From NCBI RefSeq assembly GCF_030296835.1, contig NZ_AP027922.1, positions 2,480,001 through 2,544,000 on the forward strand: 64,000 bases of DNA, written 5' to 3'. Positions 56,693-64,000 of the stretch are shown here, piece after piece. The translations under genes were made by a program, and so were the position numbers. How positions within the stretch are numbered: the first letter of the stretch is position 1; each line of letters begins with the position of its first letter. Below the pieces are notes generated by a model, which was not told the DNA's origin, did no database searches, and saw only the letters and a list, made by a program, of their open reading frames with translations. Source of the DNA: Pseudoalteromonas sp. MM1. Lineage in GTDB: Bacteria > Pseudomonadota > Gammaproteobacteria > Enterobacterales > Alteromonadaceae.

Positions 56693-57328
56693 TCAGTGAG
56701 TGACGGTATATTGCGTTACTTTGCCGTTGAGCTTGGTCAGCGCTTTGAGCTCGGGTAGCTTTTCAGTAAGCTCAGCCTTATCAAGCGAGGGCCCCACAAA
56801 CACTTTAGTCAATGTGCCATTGGGTGTTTTAATTGGCTTTGTAAACGTTTTAAAACCTTTCGCTTTAAGCTTAGCTTGTAAAGCCTTAACATTGGCGGCA
56901 TGGGAAAAACTACCTAGCTGAATGACGTAGGCCATATCAGTGAGATTTTCTTCACTTTTACGTGGCGCTATTGGTTTTGCTTTTACCGGCTCTGGGGCTT
57001 TTGCTACAGGCTCTGGCGTCGTTTGAGGCTCTATGCTTGCTTCGACTATTTCAGGCTCTGCTGCGTATTGGCTTTGTTGGCTTGTCAGCACGTCGTCGTC
57101 AGCAGCTATGTCTTCAACTTGCTCTTGTTTTAAAGGCTCAGCCTGAGCTACTTTTTCATCTATAGACTCTTGAAGGTCAATAGTTTTAAACTCAGAGCGT
57201 TCAGGGATAGCTTTAAAGCCCTCTTTGTAGTGGACCTTTTCGCCATCGAGTATATTAGGAATAAACACAATTGCTGCGATCACCACAATACTGGTTCCGA
57301 CTAAACGATTTATAAAACCTGAGTTCAC
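56693..57328 (-). CDS. dedD: SPOR-domain cell division protein DedD
   Basis: DedD is a membrane-anchored protein that binds denuded septal peptidoglycan. The 211-residue product has a short N-terminus, one membrane helix (LVGTSIVVIAAIVFIPNIL), a Pro/Glu-rich linker (about residues 60-130) and a C-terminal SPOR domain (MAYVIQLGSFSHAANVKALQ to the end). The start is GTG 57328. It follows folC and precedes cvpA, the E. coli order accD-folC-dedD-cvpA-purF. Confidence 0.93.
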   Translation of the reverse strand: MNSGFINRLVGTSIVVIAAIVFIPNILDGEKVHYKEGFKAIPERSEFKTIDLQESIDEKVAQAEPLKQEQVEDIAADDDVLTSQQSQYAAEPEIVEASIEPQTTPEPVAKAPEPVKAKPIAPRKSEENLTDMAYVIQLGSFSHAANVKALQAKLKAKGFKTFTKPIKTPNGTLTKVFVGPSLDKAELTEKLPELKALTKLNGKVTQYTVTH

Positions 57329-57339
57329 CGACTTTCTCT

Positions 57340-58605
57340 CTATTTTTTAAAGTAGTTTATAGCATCTGCAACAGTAAAAAATGACCCAAACACAATTAAA
57401 AGCGTATCACTTTGCTGTGCAGGCATAATTACATTAAGTGCATCGTGCACACTATTATAGCGTTCATGCGTGCCTGTATGAGGTATAGTTTGCAACGCCG
57501 TGGCCATATTTTCAACGTTATCGCCACGAGGTATGTGCAAGCTGGTAAGAGACCATTGATCAATTACATGACTTACCTCTTTAAGTACACCCGCTTTATC
57601 TTTATCAGCAAGCATAGCGACTAATGCATGAATTTTAAAGCCTTTATCTTTATAGCTTGCAAGCTTTAGTGCTAAATAACGGGCAGATTCAGGATTGTGC
57701 GCAACATCAGTAAACACTAAAGGTGTCGTATTGAGTTGCTGAAATCGGCCCTCAACAACTAAATTAGCTAAACAACGTTTAATTACCTCATCGCTTGGTA
57801 GTAAATCTAACACTGCTAAAGTAGTTAAAGCAGTTGCGGCATTTTGTGCAGGAATTGCTGGTTTGTCTAACGCCAGATCATAATGCTTATATTGCCATGT
57901 GAAATGTGCTGGGTACTCTTTGAATATAAAATCAGTGCCCGATATAACCATGTTGGCTTTAATCTCAGCACCATAATCGGTCATGGTATGCGGTATGTTT
58001 AAATCACCAATAATAGCCGGTGTGTTTTGACGAAATATACCTGCCTTATCATAAGCAACTAACTCTCGTGTATCTCCTAGGTATTCTTTATGATCTAAAT
58101 CTATAGTGGTGATCACACTGGCATAAGGTGTAACAATATTGGTGGCATCAAAGCGCCCACCCAAACCCACTTCAAGCAGTACATAATCAACTTCACAGCG
58201 TTTAAAAATAGCTAACGCCCCAAGCGTGCCATATTCAAAGTACGTAAGCGCCGTACTACCACGGCCCTGCTCTAGCATGTGAAATGCATCAACATGATAT
58301 TGATCATCCAGCTCTTGGCCGTTTATGCGCACTCGCTCGTTATATCTAATTAAATGAGGAGAGGCATACGTACCTACGCTGTAACCTTGCGCAAGTAGTA
58401 ACGATTCTAAACAGCGTGCAGTCGTGCCTTTGCCGTTTGTGCCGCCAATAAGAATAATTTTGCTGGAAGTGCTTAATAAGCCAATGTTGCTTGCAACAGT
58501 AGCGACGCGTTCGAGGCCCATTGCAATATTTGCAGGGTGAACACTTTCTAAATAACAAAGCCAATCATCAAGGCTTGATGATTGGCTAGGGATTGTGTTT
58601 GTCAT
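57340..58605 (-). CDS. folC: Bifunctional dihydrofolate/folylpolyglutamate synthase
   Basis: FolC joins glutamate to dihydropteroate and to folates. The 421-residue Mur-ligase-like enzyme has the P-loop IGGTNGKGTTARCLE, TYASPHLIRYNERVRINGQ, EVGLGGRFDATN and FTDVAHNPESARYLA. It follows accD after 25 bases and precedes dedD after 11, so these are cotranscribed. Confidence 0.97.
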   Translation of the reverse strand: MTNTIPSQSSSLDDWLCYLESVHPANIAMGLERVATVASNIGLLSTSSKIILIGGTNGKGTTARCLESLLLAQGYSVGTYASPHLIRYNERVRINGQELDDQYHVDAFHMLEQGRGSTALTYFEYGTLGALAIFKRCEVDYVLLEVGLGGRFDATNIVTPYASVITTIDLDHKEYLGDTRELVAYDKAGIFRQNTPAIIGDLNIPHTMTDYGAEIKANMVISGTDFIFKEYPAHFTWQYKHYDLALDKPAIPAQNAATALTTLAVLDLLPSDEVIKRCLANLVVEGRFQQLNTTPLVFTDVAHNPESARYLALKLASYKDKGFKIHALVAMLADKDKAGVLKEVSHVIDQWSLTSLHIPRGDNVENMATALQTIPHTGTHERYNSVHDALNVIMPAQQSDTLLIVFGSFFTVADAINYFKK

Positions 58606-58630
58606 AGCGTGTAATCAGTAAAGCTGAAAT

Positions 58631-59506
58631 TTACGCTACTCTATGCTCTTGTTCGGTAGAAGGCAAGTTCATAAATTTAGCAAGTACGCGTGCTAATGTG
58701 TCGCGCATTTCGCGACGGTCAACAATCATATCAATTGCACCGTGCTCTAATAAAAACTCACTACGTTGGAAACCTTCTGGTAGGGTTTCACGTACTGTTT
58801 GCTCAATCACGCGAGGGCCAGCAAAACCTATCAAGGCTTTTGGCTCAGCAACGTTAATATCACCTAACATCGCTAATGATGCAGATACACCGCCCATTGT
58901 AGGGTCGGTCATTACTGATATAAACGGCAGGCCTTTTTCACTCATTTTAGCAAGCGCAGCGCTGGTTTTAGCCATTTGCATAAGTGACATAAGCGCTTCT
59001 TGCATACGAGCACCACCTGAGGCAGAAAAACACACTAATGGCATGTTGTGCTCTAAACATTGGTCTACCGCATCAACAAAGCGTGCGCCTACAACCGAAG
59101 CCATTGAACCACCCATAAATGAGAATTCAAAAGCAACCGCAGCAACAGGAATACCTTTTAAGCGGCCTTTCATCGCTACTAATGCGTCTTTTTCGCCACT
59201 TGCTTTTTGTGCAGCGCTAATACGGTCTGAGTATTTTTTAGAGTCTTTAAACTTTAATACATCTTTAGGCTCGTGCTCAGTACCTAGCTCTGTGCGGTCA
59301 CCTTCATCTAAAAAATGCTCTAAACGTTTGCGGCCGCTCACACGCATGTGATGGTCGCATTTTGGACAAACATTTAATGACTTTTCTAGCTCAGCTTTAT
59401 ATAAAATTGAATCGCAAGCTGTACATTTAGCCCAAACGCCTTCTGGAATTTCTTTACGACCTGACGACTTAGTCGTTTTAGGTAAGATTTTTTCTAACCA
59501 ACTCAT
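58631..59506 (-). CDS. accD: Acetyl-CoA carboxylase carboxyltransferase subunit beta
   Basis: AccD with AccA moves the carboxyl group to acetyl-CoA for fatty acid synthesis. The 291-residue product starts [10 protein letters not shown] and has the four-cysteine zinc ribbon CTACDS ... CPKCDHH, then the crotonase-fold core with [34 protein letters not shown] and [19 protein letters not shown] 59506 has an AGAGAG site; the frame extends to 59572 without homology. Confidence 0.98.
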   Translation of the reverse strand: MSWLEKILPKTTKSSGRKEIPEGVWAKCTACDSILYKAELEKSLNVCPKCDHHMRVSGRKRLEHFLDEGDRTELGTEHEPKDVLKFKDSKKYSDRISAAQKASGEKDALVAMKGRLKGIPVAAVAFEFSFMGGSMASVVGARFVDAVDQCLEHNMPLVCFSASGGARMQEALMSLMQMAKTSAALAKMSEKGLPFISVMTDPTMGGVSASLAMLGDINVAEPKALIGFAGPRVIEQTVRETLPEGFQRSEFLLEHGAIDMIVDRREMRDTLARVLAKFMNLPSTEQEHRVA

Positions 59507-59646
59507 TTGCAACTCTCTTAATGCTGTTCTGTGTCGCGAGTCTGCTAATAAGTAGCAGACAGATTTTTTCAATTAAAACATGAATTACGCAAACACGGTA
59601 TAAAAAACTGGTCTTAGTAGTTAGATAAACGCTTATAAATTCAACA

Positions 59647-60441
59647 CTAACATTCCGAGTCAGGTAAAAATAATGGTCCTAGTGGGGTTTTAGGAATATT
59701 AAAGTGTTCTGGGTAATCTACATCAACTAAATAAAGACCCGCGGCTTTAGCCGTGGCACTGGCCTTAGCACGCTCTTTTAAATCTAATAGCTCTTTTAAC
59801 CATGCAGGTTGGTGCTTGTGTAGGCCAATATCCATTAAACAACCGGTAATATTACGTACCATATGGTGTAAAAAAGCGTTCGCTTTAATATCAATAATAA
59901 CGTAATCGCCCTGGCGTTGTACCGATAAATGATGAATCGTTCTGTTTGCTGTATTAGCTTGGCAATGCAGTGCTCTAAAAGAGGTAAAGTCGTGTTCGCC
60001 AATTAAGTACTGACACGCCTCTTGCATTTTTGTTTCATCAAGTGGGTGGTGGAAATGCGTAACGCCTTCATTCATCACTGCGCCTCTGTAGGCGTAATTA
60101 TAAATAACATAACGGTAACGACGCGCTGTTGCGCTAAAACGTGCATGAAAGTCTTCACTTACAGGTTGTGCAAAACGAATCGCTATATCTTTAGGCAGTA
60201 ACGTATTCATTCCCATGGTAAATGCAACCATCTCACGTGGAGCATGGGTTTCAAAGTGTACAACTTGGCCTGTGCCATGCACACCTGCATCTGTGCGGCC
60301 CGCACACACTATTTCAACCGGGTGATTACAAATGCGCGACAACGCTGTTTCTACTTCTTGTTGTACACTATTTACATGTGATTGACGTTGCCATCCACTG
60401 TAACGTGCGCCGTTGTATTCAACTCCAAGTGCTACTCGCAT
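59647..60441 (-). CDS. truA: tRNA pseudouridine(38-40) synthase TruA
   Basis: TruA makes pseudouridine at positions 38-40 of the anticodon arm. The 264-residue product has [15 protein letters not shown] at the start, the catalytic aspartate in [18 protein letters not shown] (about residue 52), and [17 protein letters not shown]. It lies between fimV and accD, the usual place in gammaproteobacteria. Confidence 0.97.
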   Translation of the reverse strand: MRVALGVEYNGARYSGWQRQSHVNSVQQEVETALSRICNHPVEIVCAGRTDAGVHGTGQVVHFETHAPREMVAFTMGMNTLLPKDIAIRFAQPVSEDFHARFSATARRYRYVIYNYAYRGAVMNEGVTHFHHPLDETKMQEACQYLIGEHDFTSFRALHCQANTANRTIHHLSVQRQGDYVIIDIKANAFLHHMVRNITGCLMDIGLHKHQPAWLKELLDLKERAKASATAKAAGLYLVDVDYPEHFNIPKTPLGPLFLPDSEC

Positions 60442-60537
60442 AATTACTGCTTTACCTACTGTGCTAATGAACGAGGCATTTTATGCTATCTCGCGGTGCA
60501 ATAAAAGCCAGTGTGTTGTGATCCAATAAATACCTAC

Positions 60538-60570
60538 AAAAAAGCCGCAATAAATATCTTATTGCGGCTT
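60538..60570 (-). terminator. Intrinsic terminator after the fimV-like gene
   Basis: AAGCCGCAATAA and TTATTGCGGCTT form a perfect 12-bp stem with a five-base loop, followed by TTTT on the - strand, 19 bases after the stop. Confidence 0.9.
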
Positions 60571-60588
60571 AAATAGCGCCTAATAACG

Positions 60589-63500
60589 CTACTTTAGTTT
60601 AGCTTTTAAACTTTGCGCTTCTTCTTGCACATCTTCAGGGCCACTTTCAATCACATCTTCAATCACTTTAAGGGCTGAGTCAAAATCGTCAATTTCAATA
60701 TATGCTCTTGCTAAATCAAGCTTGGCAGAATAACCACCGCCTTCTAAGTCAACATCTGTAGGGTTGTCACCTGCAAGTAACGAATCAAAGTCACTTAACC
60801 CTACATCCATATTAACTTCATCATAGGGCTCGTGCTCAAGAACTGAGTCATCGCTTTGCTCAAGTAGTGCGTCAATATCAACAAAGTCATCGGTTGTAGC
60901 TTGCGGATCGCTTTGCGAAGGCTCTTCTTGCACCGCTTTCGCTTCTACTTCATTGTCTAAGTCTTCGTTTAATAGGCTATCAAAATCGACATCAAATTCG
61001 CTGCTATCTTCTAAATCTAACTCATCCGGTTCAGCTAATTCACTAAGTAACGCATCAAAATCGGTTTGCGTTAAATCAGCCATAAACTCATCGTCTAGCT
61101 GCTCGTCGGGTATAACGTCTTCATTAATTTGATCATCAGCAGCCTGTGTTAGTTCGGCTTCTAATTGCGAATTTGTTATTTCATCTTCAACGTCTTCAGA
61201 AAGTGCTTGTTCTAAAATTGCATCGTCAAAATCAGACTGTTCTTGCCCACGTTCCGTTGCTTGCGTTTCACCTAAAGGTTCCTCTTGCGGTAAAGGCGTA
61301 TCGAGCTCATCGTCAATTAGTGGCTCGTCATCTAGGTCAGCATCTAACGCATCAATACCAGTGTTATCAGCAAGTGCATTGGCTAAGTCTTGCTCAGCTT
61401 GGCTTGGTGCCATACCGCTTGCTTGTCCATCAAGTTCATCACCTTGTAACTCTTGCGGACTATATGATTGCTGATCATCTAAATCAATTTCATCGTCGTT
61501 ATCAAGCTCTAACTCAGGGTACTCGTCAAGCTCTTCACTTGGAGTTACTTGCTCATCTAATAATGCATTGAGCTCGTCGTCTAGCTCATCAACGCTTTGC
61601 AATAAATCATCATCGAAAACCCCTTCGTCTTCATCCGTATTTTCAGATAAATCTAGCTCACTTTCATCATCAGTTAATTCATCAAATGATGACGGCACTT
61701 GAGCGTGCTTATCATCTGCACCTATATCATCGGTATGTTTCGGCTCAAGTTCTAGCTCTGAAAAATCGTTATCAATGAGTAACTCATCATCAAAATCGTC
61801 TTCTAAGCTATCTAATTCACTGCCTGAAAGTGCGTTTGCTAAGTCTTGTTCAGCTTGGCTTGGCTGCATGCCTGTTGCATCACCATCAAGCTCATCTCCT
61901 AATAACTCATCAGGTAGATATTGCTGTTGCTCTGTTACATCTAACGTATCGGGATTATCATCTGAAAAGTCTATATCATCACTAAGCGTATTATTTACAG
62001 CATCATTTTCAGGTTGAGTATCTAAAAGCGGACTCGCTGGTGCTTCTTGTGAGTCAAGCGGGTCATCACCTAAATCAACCTCTACCTCTTCAATGTCATC
62101 ATCAAGATCATCTAATGCCCAATCAGGGTTTTCAACATAGTCTTCGTCTGTAGCTTGCTGTAGCTCGTTGAGTAATTCGTCAACACTTTTTAGGGTGTCG
62201 TCAGTGTACTCTTCCTGTGCATCTTCTGGGTCAAGTAACGTTTCTGAACTATCTGTAAAGTCAGTGTTTTCAAGCAAATCAGCATCAAGCTCTGGCTCTT
62301 CTACAAGCTCTGGCTCTTCTACAAGCTCTGGCTCTTCTACAAGTTCTGGCTCCTCGAGAAGCTCAGGCTCTTCTGCAAGCTCAGGCTCTTCTACAAGTTC
62401 TGGCTCTTCTACAAGTTCAGGCTCTTCTACAAGTTCTGGCTCTTCTGCAAGTTCTGGCTCTTCTACAAGTTCAGGCTCTTCTGCAAGTTCTGGCTCCTCG
62501 AGAAGCTCAGGCTCTTCTACAAGTTCTGGCTCTTCTACAAGTTCTGGCTCCTCGAGAAGCTCCGCCTCTTCTACAAGTTCTGGCTCTTCTACAAGTTCTG
62601 GCTCTTCTGCAAGTTCTGGCTCATCAATAAGTGAAGACGCTAATGTTTCAATATCATCTTCATCAAAATCTTCCTGTGCATCAGCTAGCTCTTCGACCGA
62701 ATCAGCTAAAGCGCTATCAATATCTCGCTCTGTATCATCAGTTGCTACTTGAGCGGCAGATGAGTCTTCAACTTCATCAATTAGGCTGTCTATGTCGTCT
62801 AAATCAAAGTCATCGTTTTCTTCAACTAGCGCATCAGTAGGGGCTTCATCAGGTGTATCACTTGCATCATCAATTAAGCTGTCTATGTCGTCTAAATCAA
62901 AGTCATCGTTTTCTTCAACTAGCGCATTAGCCGGTGTTTCATTAGGTGTATCACTTGCTTCATCAATTAAGCTGTCTATGTCGTCTAAATCAAAGCCATC
63001 GTTTTCTTCAACTAGCGCATCAGTAGGTGTTTCATCAGGTGTATCACTTGCTTCATCAATTAAGCTGTCTATGTCGTCTAAATCAAAGTCATCGTTTTCT
63101 TCAACTAGCGCATCAGCAGGGGCTTCATCAGGTATATCACTTGCTTCATCAATTAAGCTGTCTATGTCGTCTAAATCAAAGTCATCGTTTTCTTCAACTA
63201 GCGCATCAGCAGGGGCTTCATCAGGTATATCACTTGCTTCATCAATTAAGCTGTCTATGTCGTCTAAATCAAAGTCATCGTTTTCTTCAACTAGCGCATC
63301 AGCAGGGGCTTCATCAGGTGTATCACTTGCTTCATCAATTAAGCTGTCTATGTCGTCTAAATCAAAGTCATCGTTTTCTTCAACTAGCGCATCAGCAGGG
63401 GCTTCATCAGGTGTATCACTTGCTTCATCAATTAAGCTGTCTATGTCGTCTAAATCAAAATCTTCGTCTTTTGGTGATTCTGTATCAGCTTGTTGATCTA

Positions 63501-64000
63501 ATAATTCATCAATATCAAAGTCATCGTCTTCTTCTTGGGCAAGCTCTTCGCTTAAGGCAGCCAACTCATCATTGCTTTCTAAGCTGTTATCCGCGGTAGG
63601 CTTTTCAACCTCAGGCAAATCGATTTCTGGCAGGCTATCGTCCTCGTCAAATAAATCGTCTAGGTCGTCACTGCTTAAAATATCGTCAGAATCTTTTGTA
63701 TCATCTAAATCAAGGTCAATTTCATCATCTTTTTTGTCATTTACAGGTTCATCAAAGCCCTGCTGCATGAAAATGTCTAACTCGTCCCCTTCGCTGCCTT
63801 CGTCATCAAAAACAATGTCATCACTTAATAGGCTTTCTAATTCGTCTTGGTCAAGCAAGTTTTCTGAATCAGTAAACTCGTCGTCTAGCGCATCATCAAG
63901 AGAGTCATCAAATGCAATATCATCTTCAGGCAACATGTCGTTGCTATGATTGTCATCTAATTGAATATCTAAATCATCAAGGGGATCAGGAATAATTGGA
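60589..64000 (-). CDS. fimV: FimV-like motility/polar hub protein, C-terminal part (partial at window end)
   Basis: The frame is open to the last base of the window, so the true start, the LysM domain and the membrane helix lie outside; about 1136 residues are visible. The last 50 residues (GGGYSAKLDLARAYIEIDDF, ending EAQSLKAKLK) form the FimV C-terminal domain, a single TPR-like hairpin. The rest is extremely acidic (Asp/Glu) and low in hydrophobic residues, so it is mostly disordered. It carries eight 31-residue repeats, about nineteen six-residue EPEL repeats and two copies of a GDELDG ... SQAEQDLANAL module. FimV organises the cell pole and type IV pili. Position next to truA supports the call. 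Confidence 0.9.
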   Translation of the reverse strand, partial: PIIPDPLDDLDIQLDDNHSNDMLPEDDIAFDDSLDDALDDEFTDSENLLDQDELESLLSDDIVFDDEGSEGDELDIFMQQGFDEPVNDKKDDEIDLDLDDTKDSDDILSSDDLDDLFDEDDSLPEIDLPEVEKPTADNSLESNDELAALSEELAQEEDDDFDIDELLDQQADTESPKDEDFDLDDIDSLIDEASDTPDEAPADALVEENDDFDLDDIDSLIDEASDTPDEAPADALVEENDDFDLDDIDSLIDEASDIPDEAPADALVEENDDFDLDDIDSLIDEASDIPDEAPADALVEENDDFDLDDIDSLIDEASDTPDETPTDALVEENDGFDLDDIDSLIDEASDTPNETPANALVEENDDFDLDDIDSLIDDASDTPDEAPTDALVEENDDFDLDDIDSLIDEVEDSSAAQVATDDTERDIDSALADSVEELADAQEDFDEDDIETLASSLIDEPELAEEPELVEEPELVEEAELLEEPELVEEPELVEEPELLEEPELAEEPELVEEPELAEEPELVEEPELVEEPELVEEPELAEEPELLEEPELVEEPELVEEPELVEEPELDADLLENTDFTDSSETLLDPEDAQEEYTDDTLKSVDELLNELQQATDEDYVENPDWALDDLDDDIEEVEVDLGDDPLDSQEAPASPLLDTQPENDAVNNTLSDDIDFSDDNPDTLDVTEQQQYLPDELLGDELDGDATGMQPSQAEQDLANALSGSELDSLEDDFDDELLIDNDFSELELEPKHTDDIGADDKHAQVPSSFDELTDDESELDLSENTDEDEGVFDDDLLQSVDELDDELNALLDEQVTPSEELDEYPELELDNDDEIDLDDQQSYSPQELQGDELDGQASGMAPSQAEQDLANALADNTGIDALDADLDDEPLIDDELDTPLPQEEPLGETQATERGQEQSDFDDAILEQALSEDVEDEITNSQLEAELTQAADDQINEDVIPDEQLDDEFMADLTQTDFDALLSELAEPDELDLEDSSEFDVDFDSLLNEDLDNEVEAKAVQEEPSQSDPQATTDDFVDIDALLEQSDDSVLEHEPYDEVNMDVGLSDFDSLLAGDNPTDVDLEGGGYSAKLDLARAYIEIDDFDSALKVIEDVIESGPEDVQEEAQSLKAKLK
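61325..61475 (-). repeat. SQAEQDLANAL module, copy 2 (protein order)
   Basis: Encodes QELQGDELDGQASGM then APSQAEQDLANAL followed by an acidic stretch ending DDEPLIDDEL. A diverged copy lies at 61775-61930. Confidence 0.7.
61775..61930 (-). repeat. SQAEQDLANAL module, copy 1 (protein order)
   Basis: Encodes DELLGDELDGDATGM then QPSQAEQDLANAL followed by an acidic stretch ending DDELLIDNDF. It matches the second module over about 50 residues. Confidence 0.7.
62281..62622 (-). repeat. 18-nt tandem repeat encoding EPEL(V/A/L)E hexapeptides
   Basis: About nineteen units of 18 bases encode EPELVE, EPELAE or EPELLE, with one EAELLE. The unit stays in frame. Variants with a CTCGAG block recur at spacings of 144 and 54 bases, multiples of 18, which indicates internal duplication. 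Confidence 0.9.
62770..63475 (-). repeat. 93-nt tandem repeat in the fimV-like gene, eight copies
   Basis: The block GTCTATGTCGTCTAAATC recurs at 62788, 62881, 62974, 63067, 63160, 63253, 63346 and 63439, exactly 93 bases apart. Each unit encodes 31 residues built on FDLDDIDSLIDEASD and DALVEEND. Copies differ by only a few bases, so the array is young or kept homogeneous. Confidence 0.93.

Noticed and set aside
62770..63475. Possible CRISPR array because of regular direct repeats
   Set aside because: The whole 93-nt unit is repeated with no unique spacers and it is an in-frame coding repeat; no cas genes are present.
62168..63599. Long serine-rich and leucine-rich ORFs on the + strand opposite the fimV-like gene
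   Set aside because: They are mirror frames of the Asp/Glu-rich repeats; they have no ribosome sites and no features of real proteins.

Overview
The window is a chromosomal segment of a marine gammaproteobacterium of the order Alteromonadales, most likely Pseudoalteromonas or a close relative. This rests on gene content and order (map-glnD-dapD, rpsB-tsf-pyrH-frr-uppS-cdsA-ispC-rseP-bamA-skp-lpxD-fabZ-lpxA, tig-clpP-clpX-lon-hupB-ppiD, accD-folC-dedD-cvpA-purF, pspF/pspABC-ycjXF next to sapABCDF), the moderate-to-low GC content, and protein sequences that follow Escherichia coli orthologues closely. Nearly all of it is conserved core genome. No prophage, integron, CRISPR array or transposase gene was seen.

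Layout. 1-5.5 kb (+): cydA (3' part), cydB, the small subunit cydX, and cydDC, giving cytochrome bd oxidase and the ABC exporter needed to assemble it. 5.5-18.8 kb (-): a short RlpA-like lipoprotein gene, then, read leftward from 18.8 kb, translation genes (rpsB, tsf, frr), pyrH, and the envelope block from uppS to lpxA (undecaprenyl-PP, CDP-DAG, isoprenoid, RseP, BamA, Skp and lipid A steps). 19-23.4 kb (+): map-glnD-dapD. 23.4-24.8 kb: an AT-rich islet holding one DUF2971 gene between two exact inverted 32-nt REP-like elements, with 7-nt-period repeats outside them. 24.8-27.4 kb (-): phhB, phhA and methionine gamma-lyase. 27.5-38 kb: phage-shock genes pspABC-ycjX-ycjF (-), divergent pspF and sapABCDF (+). 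38-46.7 kb (-): the protein quality-control block tig, clpP, clpX, lon, hupB, ppiD. 47.0-47.5 kb (-): a five-tRNA cluster Pro-Arg-His-Pro-Pro. 47.9-54.4 kb: folD, cysS, ppiB, lpxH, an orphan periplasmic binding protein, miaE and a Yip1-family membrane protein. 54.5-60.4 kb (-): purF, cvpA, dedD, folC, accD, truA. 60.6-64 kb (-): the C-terminal part of a very acidic, highly repetitive FimV-like protein that runs off the window.

Readable regulation includes a sigma-54 promoter at pspA, a heat-shock (sigma-32) promoter at lon, sigma-70 promoters with GC-rich discriminators at rpsB, cvpA and the tRNA cluster, a 24-bp perfect palindrome overlapping the presumed ppiB promoter, a TyrR-like box upstream of phhA, and many clear intrinsic terminators.

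No strongly supported, wholly new multi-gene system was found. The observations most worth following are the REP-bounded DUF2971 islet, the ppiB palindrome, the nested repeats in FimV, the promoter element shared by cvpA and cysS, and the triplicated tRNA-Pro genes. All assignments come from reading the sequence and recalling family motifs; no database search was run.
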